Positions 1 to 10,955 of a DNA stretch of 64,000 nt are shown here, piece after piece. Within the stretch, counting starts at the first letter, position 1. The number at the start of each line of letters is the position of its first letter. The notes under the pieces are model-generated. The model was not told where the DNA came from. It was given only the letters and a program-made list of their open reading frames with translations, and made no database searches. The translations under genes were made by a program, and so were the position numbers. The DNA is from Climacium dendroides (lineage: Eukaryota > Streptophyta > Bryopsida > Hypnales > Climaciaceae), in NCBI GenBank assembly GCA_950106755.1, contig CATNNA010000001.1, positions 682,001 through 746,000 of the forward strand. The letters are read 5' to 3'.

Positions 1-3000
1 CCAGAGGCCATTGAAGAACGACTACATGACACAATAGTTGAAGCCTTTACAATAGCAGATGATGTCAACGACAACTGCAGCTCTAGACCAAGTGCGAATG
101 CTGAAGTAGAGGTCAATAATACTATGCCACAAGAAGAACCAGTTGGTGATACAAATGAGCAATCGGAGCATGAAGATTTAAGTAATTTCGACTCTCAAAT
201 TTTGGAGGATGCTCTGTATGAATTGTATGAAGGTGCTCAGTGTACCAAGTTGGCTACCACCATTCTTCTCATGAATGTGTGCACTGTCCATGGGGTGAGT
301 AACAATTTTGCTGATGAATTATTTACTCTTTTGCAAGGACACATTCTACCGCAAGGCAATACATTGCCTAAAAACTTTTATGCAGCTCGAAGCCTAACCA
401 AGAAATTAGGGTTGTCTTACAATAGCATCCATGCATGTGAAAAAGGGTGTGTATTGTTCAGAGGAGAACTCGAAACTGCTACAAATTGTCCGAAGTGTAA
501 TCTTCCGAGGTATAGAGATGAAATTAGGAAGAAGTTTCCTGTAAAAGTATTGAGGCATTTTCCTATCATTCCAAGATTGCAACGCATGTTTCGCAGTCCA
601 GCATTGTCAACATTATTGCTGTGGCACTCAAAGAATGGAAGTAATCGTCTAGGAGGAGACAATCTAGTGCGACATCCATGCGATTCAAAAGCATGGCACC
701 ACTTCCATGAAAATGTAGATCCAAGCTTTCAAGAAGATTCTAGAAATGTTCATTTTGCTCTTGCTGCAGATGGAGTGAATCCTTTTAAGCAGACCCGCTC
801 GAGTTGGTCTACTTGGCCAGTAACATTGTTGAATTATAATTTACCTCCATGGTTATGCACCAAATTTTTTTTTATGATGTTGGCTTTATTGATTCCTGGA
901 AAGCAATTTGTAACTGCTGAAGTATTTGATGTGTATCTAGAGCCCTTGGTGGATGAATTGCTAGAACTGTGGAAGGGAGTGCTAGCCTATGATATAGTAC
1001 AAGAAGTTGGTGCTCGTTCTTTCAACCTAAGAGCAGTTCTTATGTGGACAATACATGACTATCCAGGATACGGTACTGTTGGAGGGTTTGCCCACCAAGG
1101 CTATGCAGGCTGTGCATGGTGTGGTAATGACTTAGGAGCAGAGCACTCTATAGAGCTATCTAAAGAAATTTATTGTGGGACTCGTAGATGGTTGCCTATT
1201 AGTCATCCGTACCGATCAGAGCATATGAAAGATCACTTTGATGGGCAACTAGAGACTCGAGGAAGGCCCAAAGTTGTATCTGTAGAAGATCAATTGAAAT
1301 ATGCACACCAGTACAAGATTTGGAAAGCAGCAGGGAATAGAGATGGTGCTCGAGGTGATCCATCCAAATTGCATGGAGTAAAGCGGACTAGTATTCTTTT
1401 CAAGTTGCCTTATTGGAAGGTGAGTTCCAATGCTTTGTCTAATTGAATGACTAACTTGCAACTATCGGAAGTAATTGAATAAAATGACATTATAGTAGTT
1501 CCATATTAGTTGTGTTGTAGTTACATATATAAGTGTATGGTAACATTGTGTTTGTGATGAGCAACCACAGTGAATATCAAAGCATCTATAGTATACAAGA
1601 AATGAATTAGATTTTTTGGCAAGTTCCACTAGCATGTTTTTTGATAGAGATGAAGTGACAGTGAAAGCAATAAGGAGATAGATGTACAAATGAATGTGTA
1701 GTTGGTTGTCTATTATGTTTGTAATTGTCCTCAATCAATTTCATATTTACTTAAAAAGATTGTTTGTGTGAACAGAGGCTTCTTATTCGCTATACATTGG
1801 ATGTCATGCATTGTGAGATGAATCTTGCCAAGAATTTTCTGAAAACAATAAGTGGAAAAAAAGATACAGTGAAGGTGCGACGTGATTTACAAAGAAGAGG
1901 TATACGACAGCATTTGTGGCTGATTCCAAACCCTCGTAGAGTTGGTAAGATGTTGAAACCAGCAGCAAGATATGTGCTTTCAGAAGAAGAGTACTTGCAG
2001 TTCTCAAATATAATTGCCTCTGTGAAGCTACCCTCAGGGTATTCTTCGTCATTTGGCAAGCATATTAAGGCTAAAAAATTTGGAAGCCTCAAATCGCATG
2101 ATTATCACGTCTTAATGCAACAATTGATGCCATTAGCATTGCGAGATCTGTTGAAGCCTGGAGCACGGATGGCTGTCATGCGGATGTGTAAGGTATTTAG
2201 GAGGATATGTACAAAAGTTTATAATCCAGCGGAGTTTGAGTCTCTTCAATTGGATGTGGCTGAAAGTATGGCACTATTGGAAATGGAATTTCCACCATCT
2301 TTTTTTGACATGATGACACACCTTCCATATCATCTAGTGCAAGAACTGGACTTGTGTGGGCCTGTTAGCACGAGGTGGATGTATCCAGTTGAAAGGTATA
2401 TGAAAACATTAAAGAATTATGTTCGAAGCATGGCTAGGCCAGAGGCTTGCATGGCAGAAGGGTACTTGAAGGAAGAATGTCTTGGTTTTGTAACTGAGTA
2501 TTTACAGAGATTTGATATTGTCAAAAGGCGTGTTTGGGACGCTGAGGAGGAATATGGTGACGCTGAAGAAGTTCTTGAAGGTGCGGGTCGTCAATTTCTT
2601 ATGTCTACTACAATGCGGAATGCAGCACATAATTATGTGCTAAACAATGTTGCAATTATGGAGCCATTCGTGAAGTAAGTTGCACATGCTTCTTCATCTT
2701 GAACAATCCAATTATTAAAAAAATATGCAAGTCATATGCATGCAACTATTGTGATAAAAAAATACCTAGGACAATTGTACATCAGGAACTTCACTAATTA
2801 TTGTTTAGCACCTTGACATAGTTGTGGTTTTAACTTCTGTGATGCACTTGTAGGAAGTGGAAGGAAGAGAGTCAAATAGATCGAAATACAGCAGCCCTTG
2901 AAGTTTGGATCCAAACAACTATTCGCAACAATCATATTGATGCACATACTATAGAAGACAATGATATGATGTTGTTATGCAAGAAACCATCGCAAAAAGC

Positions 3001-3583
3001 ACTTCGATATTCTCGAATGAAAGCTTTTGGAAACCATTTTAGAGTTGATGACAATGCCTCAAATCAATTGCAGACATATGACTGCGGTGTTGCATCTGTG
3101 TTCCAGATTCCAACTTCTGATGTTCGGGATGTATCAGTGCAGTATGTCGGAGTACTGAAAGATATATTAAAATTAGATTATGGGTCTCTTAGCACCCCTG
3201 TGATACTAATGCGCTGTGAATGGGTGAAGAAAACAGACAATCGAGGAAATTCAACATACATTAGAGATGAAGCTGGTTTTCTTATAGTGAACTTTCGCCA
3301 CAAAATGCGTAGGATGTGTGATCCTTTCATATTTTCAAGCCAAGCAACTCAAGTATTCTTTGCTGATGATGTAAGGAAAGAAGGTTGGAAAGTAGTTTTG
3401 CATAAAGAAGCCCGTGCTCGACGAGAATTTGTGGACACATCAGATGTTTTCGTGAGCACTACTATACAAGCTTCTGGTTTAGCTACCCCAGAGGATGTAC
3501 CTCCGCTACCTACTATTCCATCTTTAGTTGGAGCCATAGAATTATCTGCAGAAGAGAGTGTCTTAGCAGCTGCAAGATATTGA
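1..3583 (+). CDS. CACTA Tnp2-type transposase, three exons, 5' end missing
   Basis: This is the transposase that cuts and re-inserts CACTA elements in the nucleus. Exon 1 runs from the window edge to 1419 and holds the Transposase_21/tnp2 region, including a CxxC pair (NCPKCNLPRYR) and the DGVNPF motif with FALAADG before it. Exon 2 (1776-2674) opens at RLLIRYTLDVMHCEMN and carries a DUF4218-like region (HLPYHLVQELDLCGPV, WMYPVERYMK). Exon 3 (2854-3583) carries a DUF4216-like region (VQYVGVLKDILKLDYG, then VILMRCEWV). The splice sites are GTGAGT/ACAG and GTAAGT/GTAG. Joining the exons keeps the frame and gives 1,015 residues from the edge to TGA at 3581. Domain order matches plant CACTA transposases. 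No stop or frameshift is visible. The true start is upstream of base 1; ATG 124 is internal to an open frame. Confidence 0.92.
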
Positions 3584-3719
3584 GAGCATTTATGAATTGT
3601 AGATGTTTTGCAAATAAACTATAATCATTTGGTTTTCAAATTTTAGTTCGTTTTTTGAGCAATGAAGTCATCTTCCAGTTGCATCTTCATTGTTGTTAAC
3701 TTATATGAAGTGTAATTGT

Positions 3720-4165
3720 TTTTATAGTTGCAGTTACTTGTTTTTTAGTTGCATCATAGTTGTTTTTTAGTTGCACTGTAGTAGATTTGTAGTTGCATTG
3801 TAGTTGTTTTTTAGTTGCATTGTAGATAGTTTGTAGTTGCATTGTAGTTGTTTTTTAGTTGCATTGTAGTTGGTTTGTAGTTGCATTGTAGTTGGTTTGT
3901 AGTTGCATTGTAGTTGGTTTGTAATTGCATTGTAGTTGGTTTGTAGTTGCATTGTAGTTGGTTTGTAGTTGCATTGTAGTTGTTTTTTAGTTGCATTGTA
4001 GTTGTTTTCTAGTTGCATTGTAGTTGGTTCGTAGTTCCATTGTAGTTGGTTTGTAGTTGCATTGCAATTGATTTGTTGTAGTTTTGTAGTCGCATTGCAG
4101 TTGCACTATAGTTGCTGTGTAGTTGCATTGTAGTTGTTGTGTAGTTGCATTGTAGTTGTATTGTA
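3720..4165 (+). repeat. CACTA subterminal tandem repeats, unit about 22 bp
   Basis: About twenty degenerate copies of a 10-12-bp word (GTAGTTGCATT alternating with GTAGTTGGTTT or GTAGTTGTTTT) lie just downstream of the transposase stop. Two words make the roughly 22-bp unit. Arrays of short repeats near the ends are the known binding sites of the accessory (TnpA-like) protein in En/Spm elements. The minus-strand open frames across this array are low-complexity artefacts. Confidence 0.85.
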
Positions 4166-4593
4166 ATTAAACTTTGGTCATTTTCCAAACTATATCTGAC
4201 TATAGTTTTATACGTTGAACTTCAAGATCATACATCAACAACACTGATGAACTTCGGATGTACAGTGTTTCACATCTGCACTTCTGTTATCTCTCATAAA
4301 GCTTTTTAGTTGAACTGCAGTCATTTTTCAAACTACACCTGACTGCAGTTAAATACATTGAAGTCTAGGACCGTACATCAACGATATTGATGTACTGCGG
4401 ATGTAAAATGCTTCACATCTACTCTTCTGTTACTCTCTCGTAAAGTTATACATCGTTCTACGACTACTTTGCAACTAGAACAAAGTACACGATCAATTTG
4501 GTGCAAATATAGAGGGCAGCAGTTGTACGGTAGTTGTATAGGACACGTAGTCGCATTCTAGTGGGTTGCAGCGGACACGTTTTTCTTCTAGTG

Positions 4594-5690
4594 TGATAAT
4601 ATAAGAACTATTAGAGCTTCTTCATTATTATTTTTAATTAGATAATGGAACCAATTTGTTAAAAGTTTAGAATGTCTACTAATATCCTTCCAATGTATCA
4701 TGGAACATACTAGAAATTAATTTGAACATACAATCCTTCAATTGAAGCTTGTGCAATTTAGATAGTAATTACAATTTTTGTATTAAAAAATTCTAGACTA
4801 CTTACTAGAACAATTTCACAATTGACGAGGTCTTCTAGCTTGGAAACAAGGCCCCCAAAGCTTCAATCTTGTATCACCAGTATCATGGAGAGCAATAAAA
4901 CCTTCTTCTACAAATAATATAGGAATTTCAAATGAAGAAAATTCAAGGTTCATTAAGATATTACAATAACGGAAGGTGCCTCGAAAATATTTATTACTAC
5001 ACTGAACTACAATTATATCTTGCAATCTATGTAGTCAAAATTTGTATAATAAAATTCATCATATGTTTGGATACAAATGTTTTTTATTGTAATGAAAAAA
5101 TTTGAATTTAATTTGGATAAGAATAATTTTAGAATATTCTTTGATCTTGTATGAATATAAAACCTCTTTCGCTAAATCACTCACAATTATTGCTTCTAGC
5201 CTAAAATAATAATATACAAAGCATATATAGTACATAGTGAAATTATAATTTTTTTTCTTAAAATATACTTATTTTGAGGAAATATTTTGAATTCTAGCAA
5301 TATAAATTATTTACCATGACATTCTTTCTACAAATTTTTTTTTATTCATAGGTGTTGCATTTATTTAGGTCCAAAAAAATCATAAGAACTACATCTATTT
5401 TCAATGTATATGATCTTTTTCCTATTAATCTTGTTCAGTGTAGGGTTGCTTTCAAACTCCTTGACAAGACCCTATAAGATTCAAATGAGTGTAACAGACC
5501 CACTTACAAATTATTTATAGATTTCATAAAAATCTGTAGACTCCCATGAAATGAATAGCGAAAGAATTTGAATTGAATAAATTGAAATTTTTCTACAAAA
5601 GTTAACCCTAAATTCAAAAAATCCCTTATGATTGCATGAACCCTACACAATACTTTGATTACAGCTTGTTTAAGATGTTAGGAAACTCTT
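4594..5690. other. AT-rich non-coding stretch, no recognisable feature
   Basis: No open frame of interest, no palindrome family and no terminal motif is visible between the CACTA end and the first palindrome cluster. It may be flanking DNA of the CACTA insertion or the degraded left part of giant element alpha, whose left terminus I could not find. Confidence 0.5.
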
Positions 5691-5714
5691 AGATATGAAT
5701 AGTAAATCATTCAA

Positions 5715-5876
5715 TGGACTCAGTATCCTCGCCTCAAGAATAAAAAGGACCACGAGTCTACTAAATTATCCTCGTCTCGAGGATAAATATCCTCGCCTCA
5801 AGGATAAATATCCACGAAGCACAAAAAAATTCGGGACCCTGGGAACTTTTTATCGTCGAGTCGACAATAATCATCC
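5715..5876. repeat. First cluster of alpha-type 21-nt palindromes
   Basis: Four degenerate copies of the alpha palindrome (arm TTATCCTCGA, one central base, reverse-complement arm) lie at about 5722, 5766, 5787 and 5848. The copy near 5766 is nearly perfect. The copy near 5848 has the gamma-like arm TTATCGTCGA, showing that the two families are related. Confidence 0.75.
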
Positions 5877-5891
5877 TCGCGTGAATGTCTA

Positions 5892-6046
5892 CAGTACTAG
5901 AAAATTTAGTTTTTCTGTTGTTTTGGTCACGTTGATCCGGTCAAAATCTGACAGAAATCTGTTGAACAGAAATCAACAGATTTCTGTCAGATTTTGACCG
6001 GATCAACACGACCAAAACAACAGAAAAACTAAATTTTCTAGTAGTG
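5892..6046. mobile_element. CACTA-type foldback MITE, 155 bp
   Basis: Almost the whole segment is a hairpin. The left arm begins CAGTACTAGAAAATTTAG and the right arm, read on the other strand, begins CACTACTAGAAAATTTAG. The arms continue as near-perfect reverse complements to a short loop around 5965-5972. The trinucleotide CTA flanks both sides (5889-5891 and 6047-6049), matching the 3-bp duplication of CACTA elements. There is no coding capacity, so it would need a transposase supplied in trans. Its inner sequence differs from the autonomous CACTA at 1-4593. Confidence 0.85.
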
Positions 6047-6049
6047 CTA

Positions 6050-7100
6050 TAGCCTAAATATTTAGTCATTCTAGACTATTGGTAATCGCAATTATCTTCG
6101 GGTCGATGATAACTAGTTTGTGGACTGGATGTGTATGCAAAACCCCTATAACTGAACATTAAACGAGGAATCGAATTACCAAACCCTAAGACATTCTGTA
6201 TAGAACAAAGTGGAACTACCTAAACCCTAAACCTTTAAATTGAGCCTGACTCCTCCCGAGACTACCAAGCCTACTACCCAAACCTGCCGCCACCGAGCCT
6301 AGCGGGCCGAGCCTACACCGCATGGTCTGGCGCCGCCAATCTGTGTTGCCGAGCCTGCCGCTGTTTACGTTCGGCACTGCCTTGGCAGGTCATCTTCCTC
6401 CCGCCAGCGCGTATACGCGCATTTGTATTCTGAGTTGTGAGTGTCTGTGCGTGTGTATAGTTGTTGTGCGTGATTGTGCGTGATTCTTTGCGGCCTGTGT
6501 AGTTGAGTGAGTTGTTTCTTGTGAGTGCGTGTAGTTCAATGAGTTCAGTTGAGTTCTGTGTGCGTGATCTTTGTGTGAGAGTTATTTGCGCAAGTTTTTG
6601 TGTTTGTGTTTGTGAATGCTAGTTTGAAGGTGTGCGCACACCTTCATTTACATTTCCAAGTCGTTTAGAATCGTCCTTTCCCATGGTGCATGTAGTGGAG
6701 TTGGAGTGGAGCGTCGACGAATTTTTTGGGTTTCAGTGCTTGTGTACTGCTGTTATTGTCAGGTATGTATTCAGTTGTTGTTCTTGAATTTCAATTTCTA
6801 CCTTCTTGCATTGCACTTGGAGTTCGCTTTGTTGGTTTCCCTTTTGATTAGTTCATAGTTGCTTGTAATAAGGTTCGAGTTCATTAGTATTCAGTTGTTA
6901 CATTCATAGTTCCTATCTGGACGAATGTTTTAGGGTTTAGTAATACGACATGGGATTTAAGGAACTCCATTTGAATATAAGTTTTAGGGTTTACGCCTAC
7001 ACGTCCATTCCCCGAACGAACATGTTGCAGTTATCTTTGACCTGAAGATAATTGTGTTTTCCCTTAGTCCAGCACGATTTCATTTTCAGAGTCTAGTCAT
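6050..7100. other. Probable 5' leader/promoter region of the alpha cargo operon-like block
   Basis: No convincing open frame is present. The stretch changes from a C-rich block (6230-6420) to a GT-rich block (6420-6620). A splice-donor-like GTATGT follows a CAG at about 6770. A palindrome-like site lies near 6093. The position in front of the first cargo gene suggests an untranslated first exon and promoter, but this is inference from location and composition only. Confidence 0.3.
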
Positions 7101-7822
7101 TCTAGAGAGGATAATTATCCTCGACTCGATGATAACAAATTCGAGGGGTCCCAAATCTATTCTTGCCTCGAGGATAATTATCCTCGGGGCGAGGATAACC
7201 TCGTGTACCCGTGGTGCAATTTATCCTTGAGTCGAGGATAAATTGTGCACAATAAAAGGATTAATAATCCGATGTCCTTGCAGAAATGATAGCTGAAGTG
7301 TTGGAAAACCAAGTCAATTATCGTAAGACTAGCATTGTACATTCCATCAGATGAGTTTTAATTCACAATAAATTTGAGTGTTTCGATGTCTACGCGCAGT
7401 CCTAGAATGTCCGTGCTACTATTATCGTCGACGCGAAGATAATTGTGTTCATCAATACAAATTAAAAATGCTAAGATAAGAAAAATTAAAGCCTGCCAAA
7501 GGCCTATTCAGGTATGTCAGAGACACAAGAGAACAACATAATGACACTGAAGATGATGGAATCCCATATCAATGAAACATATATAATTCAATTGCATCAG
7601 AAGACTAAAGTGAACGAACCATTACTCCAGCTAGGTCCACAATGATGACGGTCATTTATCTTCGATTCGAAGATACATTGCTTCCTCTTGTCTGAGAGGA
7701 TAGACCATATTCACGTCGCCATTGTATCTAGCTATCAACATTGACATCACACCATGAGTAGAAGTAACAGCATTCCAGGAGTCAAGCCTAGAAATAATGG
7801 AAACACATCCTCGACTTGAAGA
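7100..7822. repeat. Alpha-type palindromes upstream of the ParB/methylase-like gene
   Basis: Copies of the alpha palindrome occur at about 7108, 7156, 7173, 7220, 7420, 7656 and 7806. The last overlaps the chosen start codon region of the ParB/methylase-like gene. In element delta a palindrome array occupies the same place, directly before the homologous gene at 51010-51805. This conserved position suggests operator-like sites. Confidence 0.75.
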
Positions 7823-9284
7823 TATCCTCAGTGGAAGTCGTAACCTGATCAATACGTGGGCAAGTGCAGATATGGAGGCGGAAGGCAGTTACGACTACTC
7901 AACTGCACTACTACTGATGGAGCCGTTCAAGAACCCATTTGTGAACGAGCCGTTCATAGTTGAATTGCCAAAGATTTACGGGAAGCTCTAGCGATTCAAA
8001 GACAACATTGCCGCGTGGTCATTTGGCATGAATAAGTACAAGGATTACGTCTACCTTCTCTATCGCGCCAAGGATCAGACAAACTTTTTACCACTGAAGC
8101 AAAACGAGAAAGTTTCAGTAATCGAAGAGCACCACCAATACTATGTCGTTATTGTGCTCCGAGACGTTGGGGAAGATGGGCGTGCTGGTGATCACTACCA
8201 CTCTCTTGTCCTAGACATAAGAAGTGATCACGCATGGTTCGACATGGCGTATCTTGTCGCTACTTTCGAGGCGTCTCAGATTACGGAGTTGGTGAGGACG
8301 TTTGAGGCATCCAAATATCTGCCCTGGATTGATGGTACAACGTCTGTCATTTGTAGAAGACTCACTAATATCTGGGGAGCGTTAGATCGATACGCAATCA
8401 GGCATGTGCAGGAAGTCCCTCCAATTGGTGCGCCTCAGAATCGAAAGAAAAGGAAATCGACTGACGAGGCCAGACAGCAACTACTTCGGGTAGCGTTGCA
8501 ACAGGTCAAGGACGAGTGCGTTCGGAGCCACGCAGTTGTTTGGAGACTCAATTCGGAGGTCCATCGAGTTCCAAGCCAAAGCGACCGCGGGGAGGCATTG
8601 CATCCAAATCAGCAATGGCTGGTAGTTCTAGATCAGCCCTTACGACTGTGGAAGCAGTCGACAAGGAGAAAAAGGATTTCGAGAAGTTTGTTGAAATTCA
8701 GAAGAATTTCTGGAATACTCACGCCGCCTGCTTTGTGTTGGGCCAAGACCCTGTCGTAGTGTCGATCAAACAATGCTTTCTTGTGAGAGACGAGTATATT
8801 ATTCGGAAGCTCGAGAGAGGCATTGTTGAGGACGTGAAGAAGGAGCTCATCCAATTGGGCGACATCAAGCAAAGGTAGCGTATTTGCATCACTCCCGTGG
8901 ACGCCAAGAAACGACTTCTAAAGTCCCCTCCCCTGAAATGGGATGACATTAAGGACGGTGGATTCATGATAATCAATGGCCAACACAGTGTCACCGCCTC
9001 TCAGGAGTTGCAAGTTGAGGACTGTGGTGAAACGCGAAGGTGAGAACTTCAAACGTGGGAGGCTTACGTTGTTTGGACCCTAGATCCAGAGATGTTGACG
9101 AACATCTCCGCCTTCTACAACTCCACCAACCACCTCGATCACGTGCAGCCAACTTGGGGGAACCAGATTATTAGTTGTCGAAACATCTGGATCCACTGTC
9201 TCCACCCGACAAATGATTCAGAGGAGGCAAATTTGAGAAGAAATGGAGCCGTCTTAAGTAGTACCTAGTACTAGGTAAGTCTTG

Positions 9285-9385
9285 AATGATCCTCATTATC
9301 TTCGAATCGAGGATAGATTTCCAATAGTAGACATTGTTTGCAATACATGTCAGTAGTAATTAATTATCATCGATTCGATGATAAG
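9285..9385. repeat. Alpha palindromes in intron 1 of the ParB/methylase-like gene
   Basis: Two degenerate copies, at about 9293 and 9364, lie inside the first intron. The homologous intron in delta (53286-53418) contains one perfect delta-type palindrome, so intronic placement is conserved although the sequence differs. Confidence 0.7.
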
Positions 9386-10767
9386 TGTGAGATATGTAGC
9401 TATGCATTGACCCAACCTACTCGTGTCTTGCAGAAATTTTGTACGCTTATGGTCAGTCGCTTCAAAAATATCAATCTAGAAAAGGACGGAGCGACTATCA
9501 AGACAGCAGCTGACTTGAAGTGTGAGATGAAGATTATCACGCTTTGGGATAGTCTTTTCAAGTACTGGAATGAATTTCTGACGATGCATTCTGAGGGCGA
9601 GTTAGTCGAGCCAATCACAGGGCTGAAGTTTAAAGAGCTCAAGGGCTTCAATCGAAAAGCTTTCTCCTTGAAACGAGAGTTTTTTAAGCACCTTGCCCAC
9701 TTCACAGACAAGGACTTGGTTGCATATGCGTTGCATTTGCTGAACAAGACACCTTCCCGGAATGGGTCTTACCCGAAAGTGTCCGTGCAGAGGACGAAGA
9801 TTTTGGTGCCCGACAACTAGTCAACTACGCTGGCACAGATTGGGTTCAACGCAGGAAGCGAAAGAAGATTGTCCTCGAAGAACTCATAGCTATTAAGCCC
9901 TCGTTGGACTTACGACACGACAATGGAGACGTCTTGGACAACGTCTGGAGGGCATGGAAAGCGAGGCACCGATTTTCTGCATCGACATGGGACTTCCTTC
10001 TGTCACACCCTCGAGGAGAATTTTTTAAGTAGAGGTTGACGAATGAAGCCAAGAATCGGAGGGCAAAAGATCTTGGAGAGAAGTTCGAGGACGAACAAAC
10101 TCTTTTCCAAAGGTTCATGAAGTTGAAGTATAGATTGCCTTCTATTTCTGGAGGAGTGGCGTTGAAGGGACTGGACGTTCAAGAAAGGGTTCTCATCGTC
10201 AACGGGAGTTACAATTACGAGCCCCGGCCTCTCAACCTCACCATTCTTGATGTCTGTCAACTCTGGAAGCCCAAAGAGACGGACAAAACACCATCTTTGC
10301 AACCATTCCTGGAGTTCCTCGCCACGAAGCTGCAACCAACAGCTACGGAGGCGAGTGTATGGTTGTGGATCCTGGGAGACCCAGCTGAACGACAAACTGC
10401 TACACAATTTTTCAAAACTCAACTCATAGAGTTTGACTGCATTCAGTCGAGATACATTCCCAGCCGAGCGGAGCGGCTGAACAATGTGACGAACCGGTCA
10501 TCGGCTCCTCCAGTGCCGCTGCTCTTTTTGTTCAAGAAGGGTGACGAGCACGCTTCTCTGGTGCGGTGGAGAATGAAAACGGAATATGGCACTCCCGATA
10601 TTCTGTACTACCTAGATTCCTCCAAGAACAATGAAGCGAAGTGGAGGTTGTACACGACGGAACTTCGAATGGAGTTCTATTTCGAGATCCTCCAAAGCTT
10701 CGCAATTTCTGGCGAAAATGTCTTGGGCATCTATGTAGGATCGAAGTGTGTGCTGGCTGCAAAGGTA

Positions 10768-10955
10768 TGCTTATCCTTGACTCGAGGATAGTCCATTGCT
10801 TTTGTTCAATTTTCTAGCATAGGCTTTGTTTTTAGATGTTTTTATGATCCTTGAATTATCCTCGACTCGAAGATATAGTCGATTCTATTCTTAATGGCGT
10901 AATATATTAGTGACTATGGTGTTTAGGAAATTATCCTCGACTCGAGGATACAAAC
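10768..10955. repeat. Alpha palindromes in intron 2 of the ParB/methylase-like gene
   Basis: Three copies, at about 10769, 10857 and 10931, lie inside the second intron and are spaced 75-90 bp apart. The matching delta intron (54772-55054) holds three delta-type palindromes at similar spacing. Confidence 0.75.

Larger units (their letters stand above)
1..4593 (+). mobile_element. CACTA (En/Spm) DNA transposon, right-hand part, truncated by the window edge
   Basis: The segment contains a three-exon Tnp2-type transposase gene, a subterminal tandem repeat array and a terminal motif. The last bases (4573-4593) read on the minus strand as CACTAGAAGAAAAACGTGTC, which is the expected CACTA-type terminal inverted repeat. 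The left end lies upstream of the window, so the inverted partner and the 3-bp target duplication cannot be checked. The reading frame is intact, so this copy looks younger than the giant elements to its right. It abuts AT-rich unannotated DNA at 4594. Confidence 0.9.

Noticed and set aside
3767..4018. Minus-strand open frames with repeated MQL/YNATTN peptides
   Set aside because: They are translations of the CACTA subterminal tandem repeat and have no coding character.
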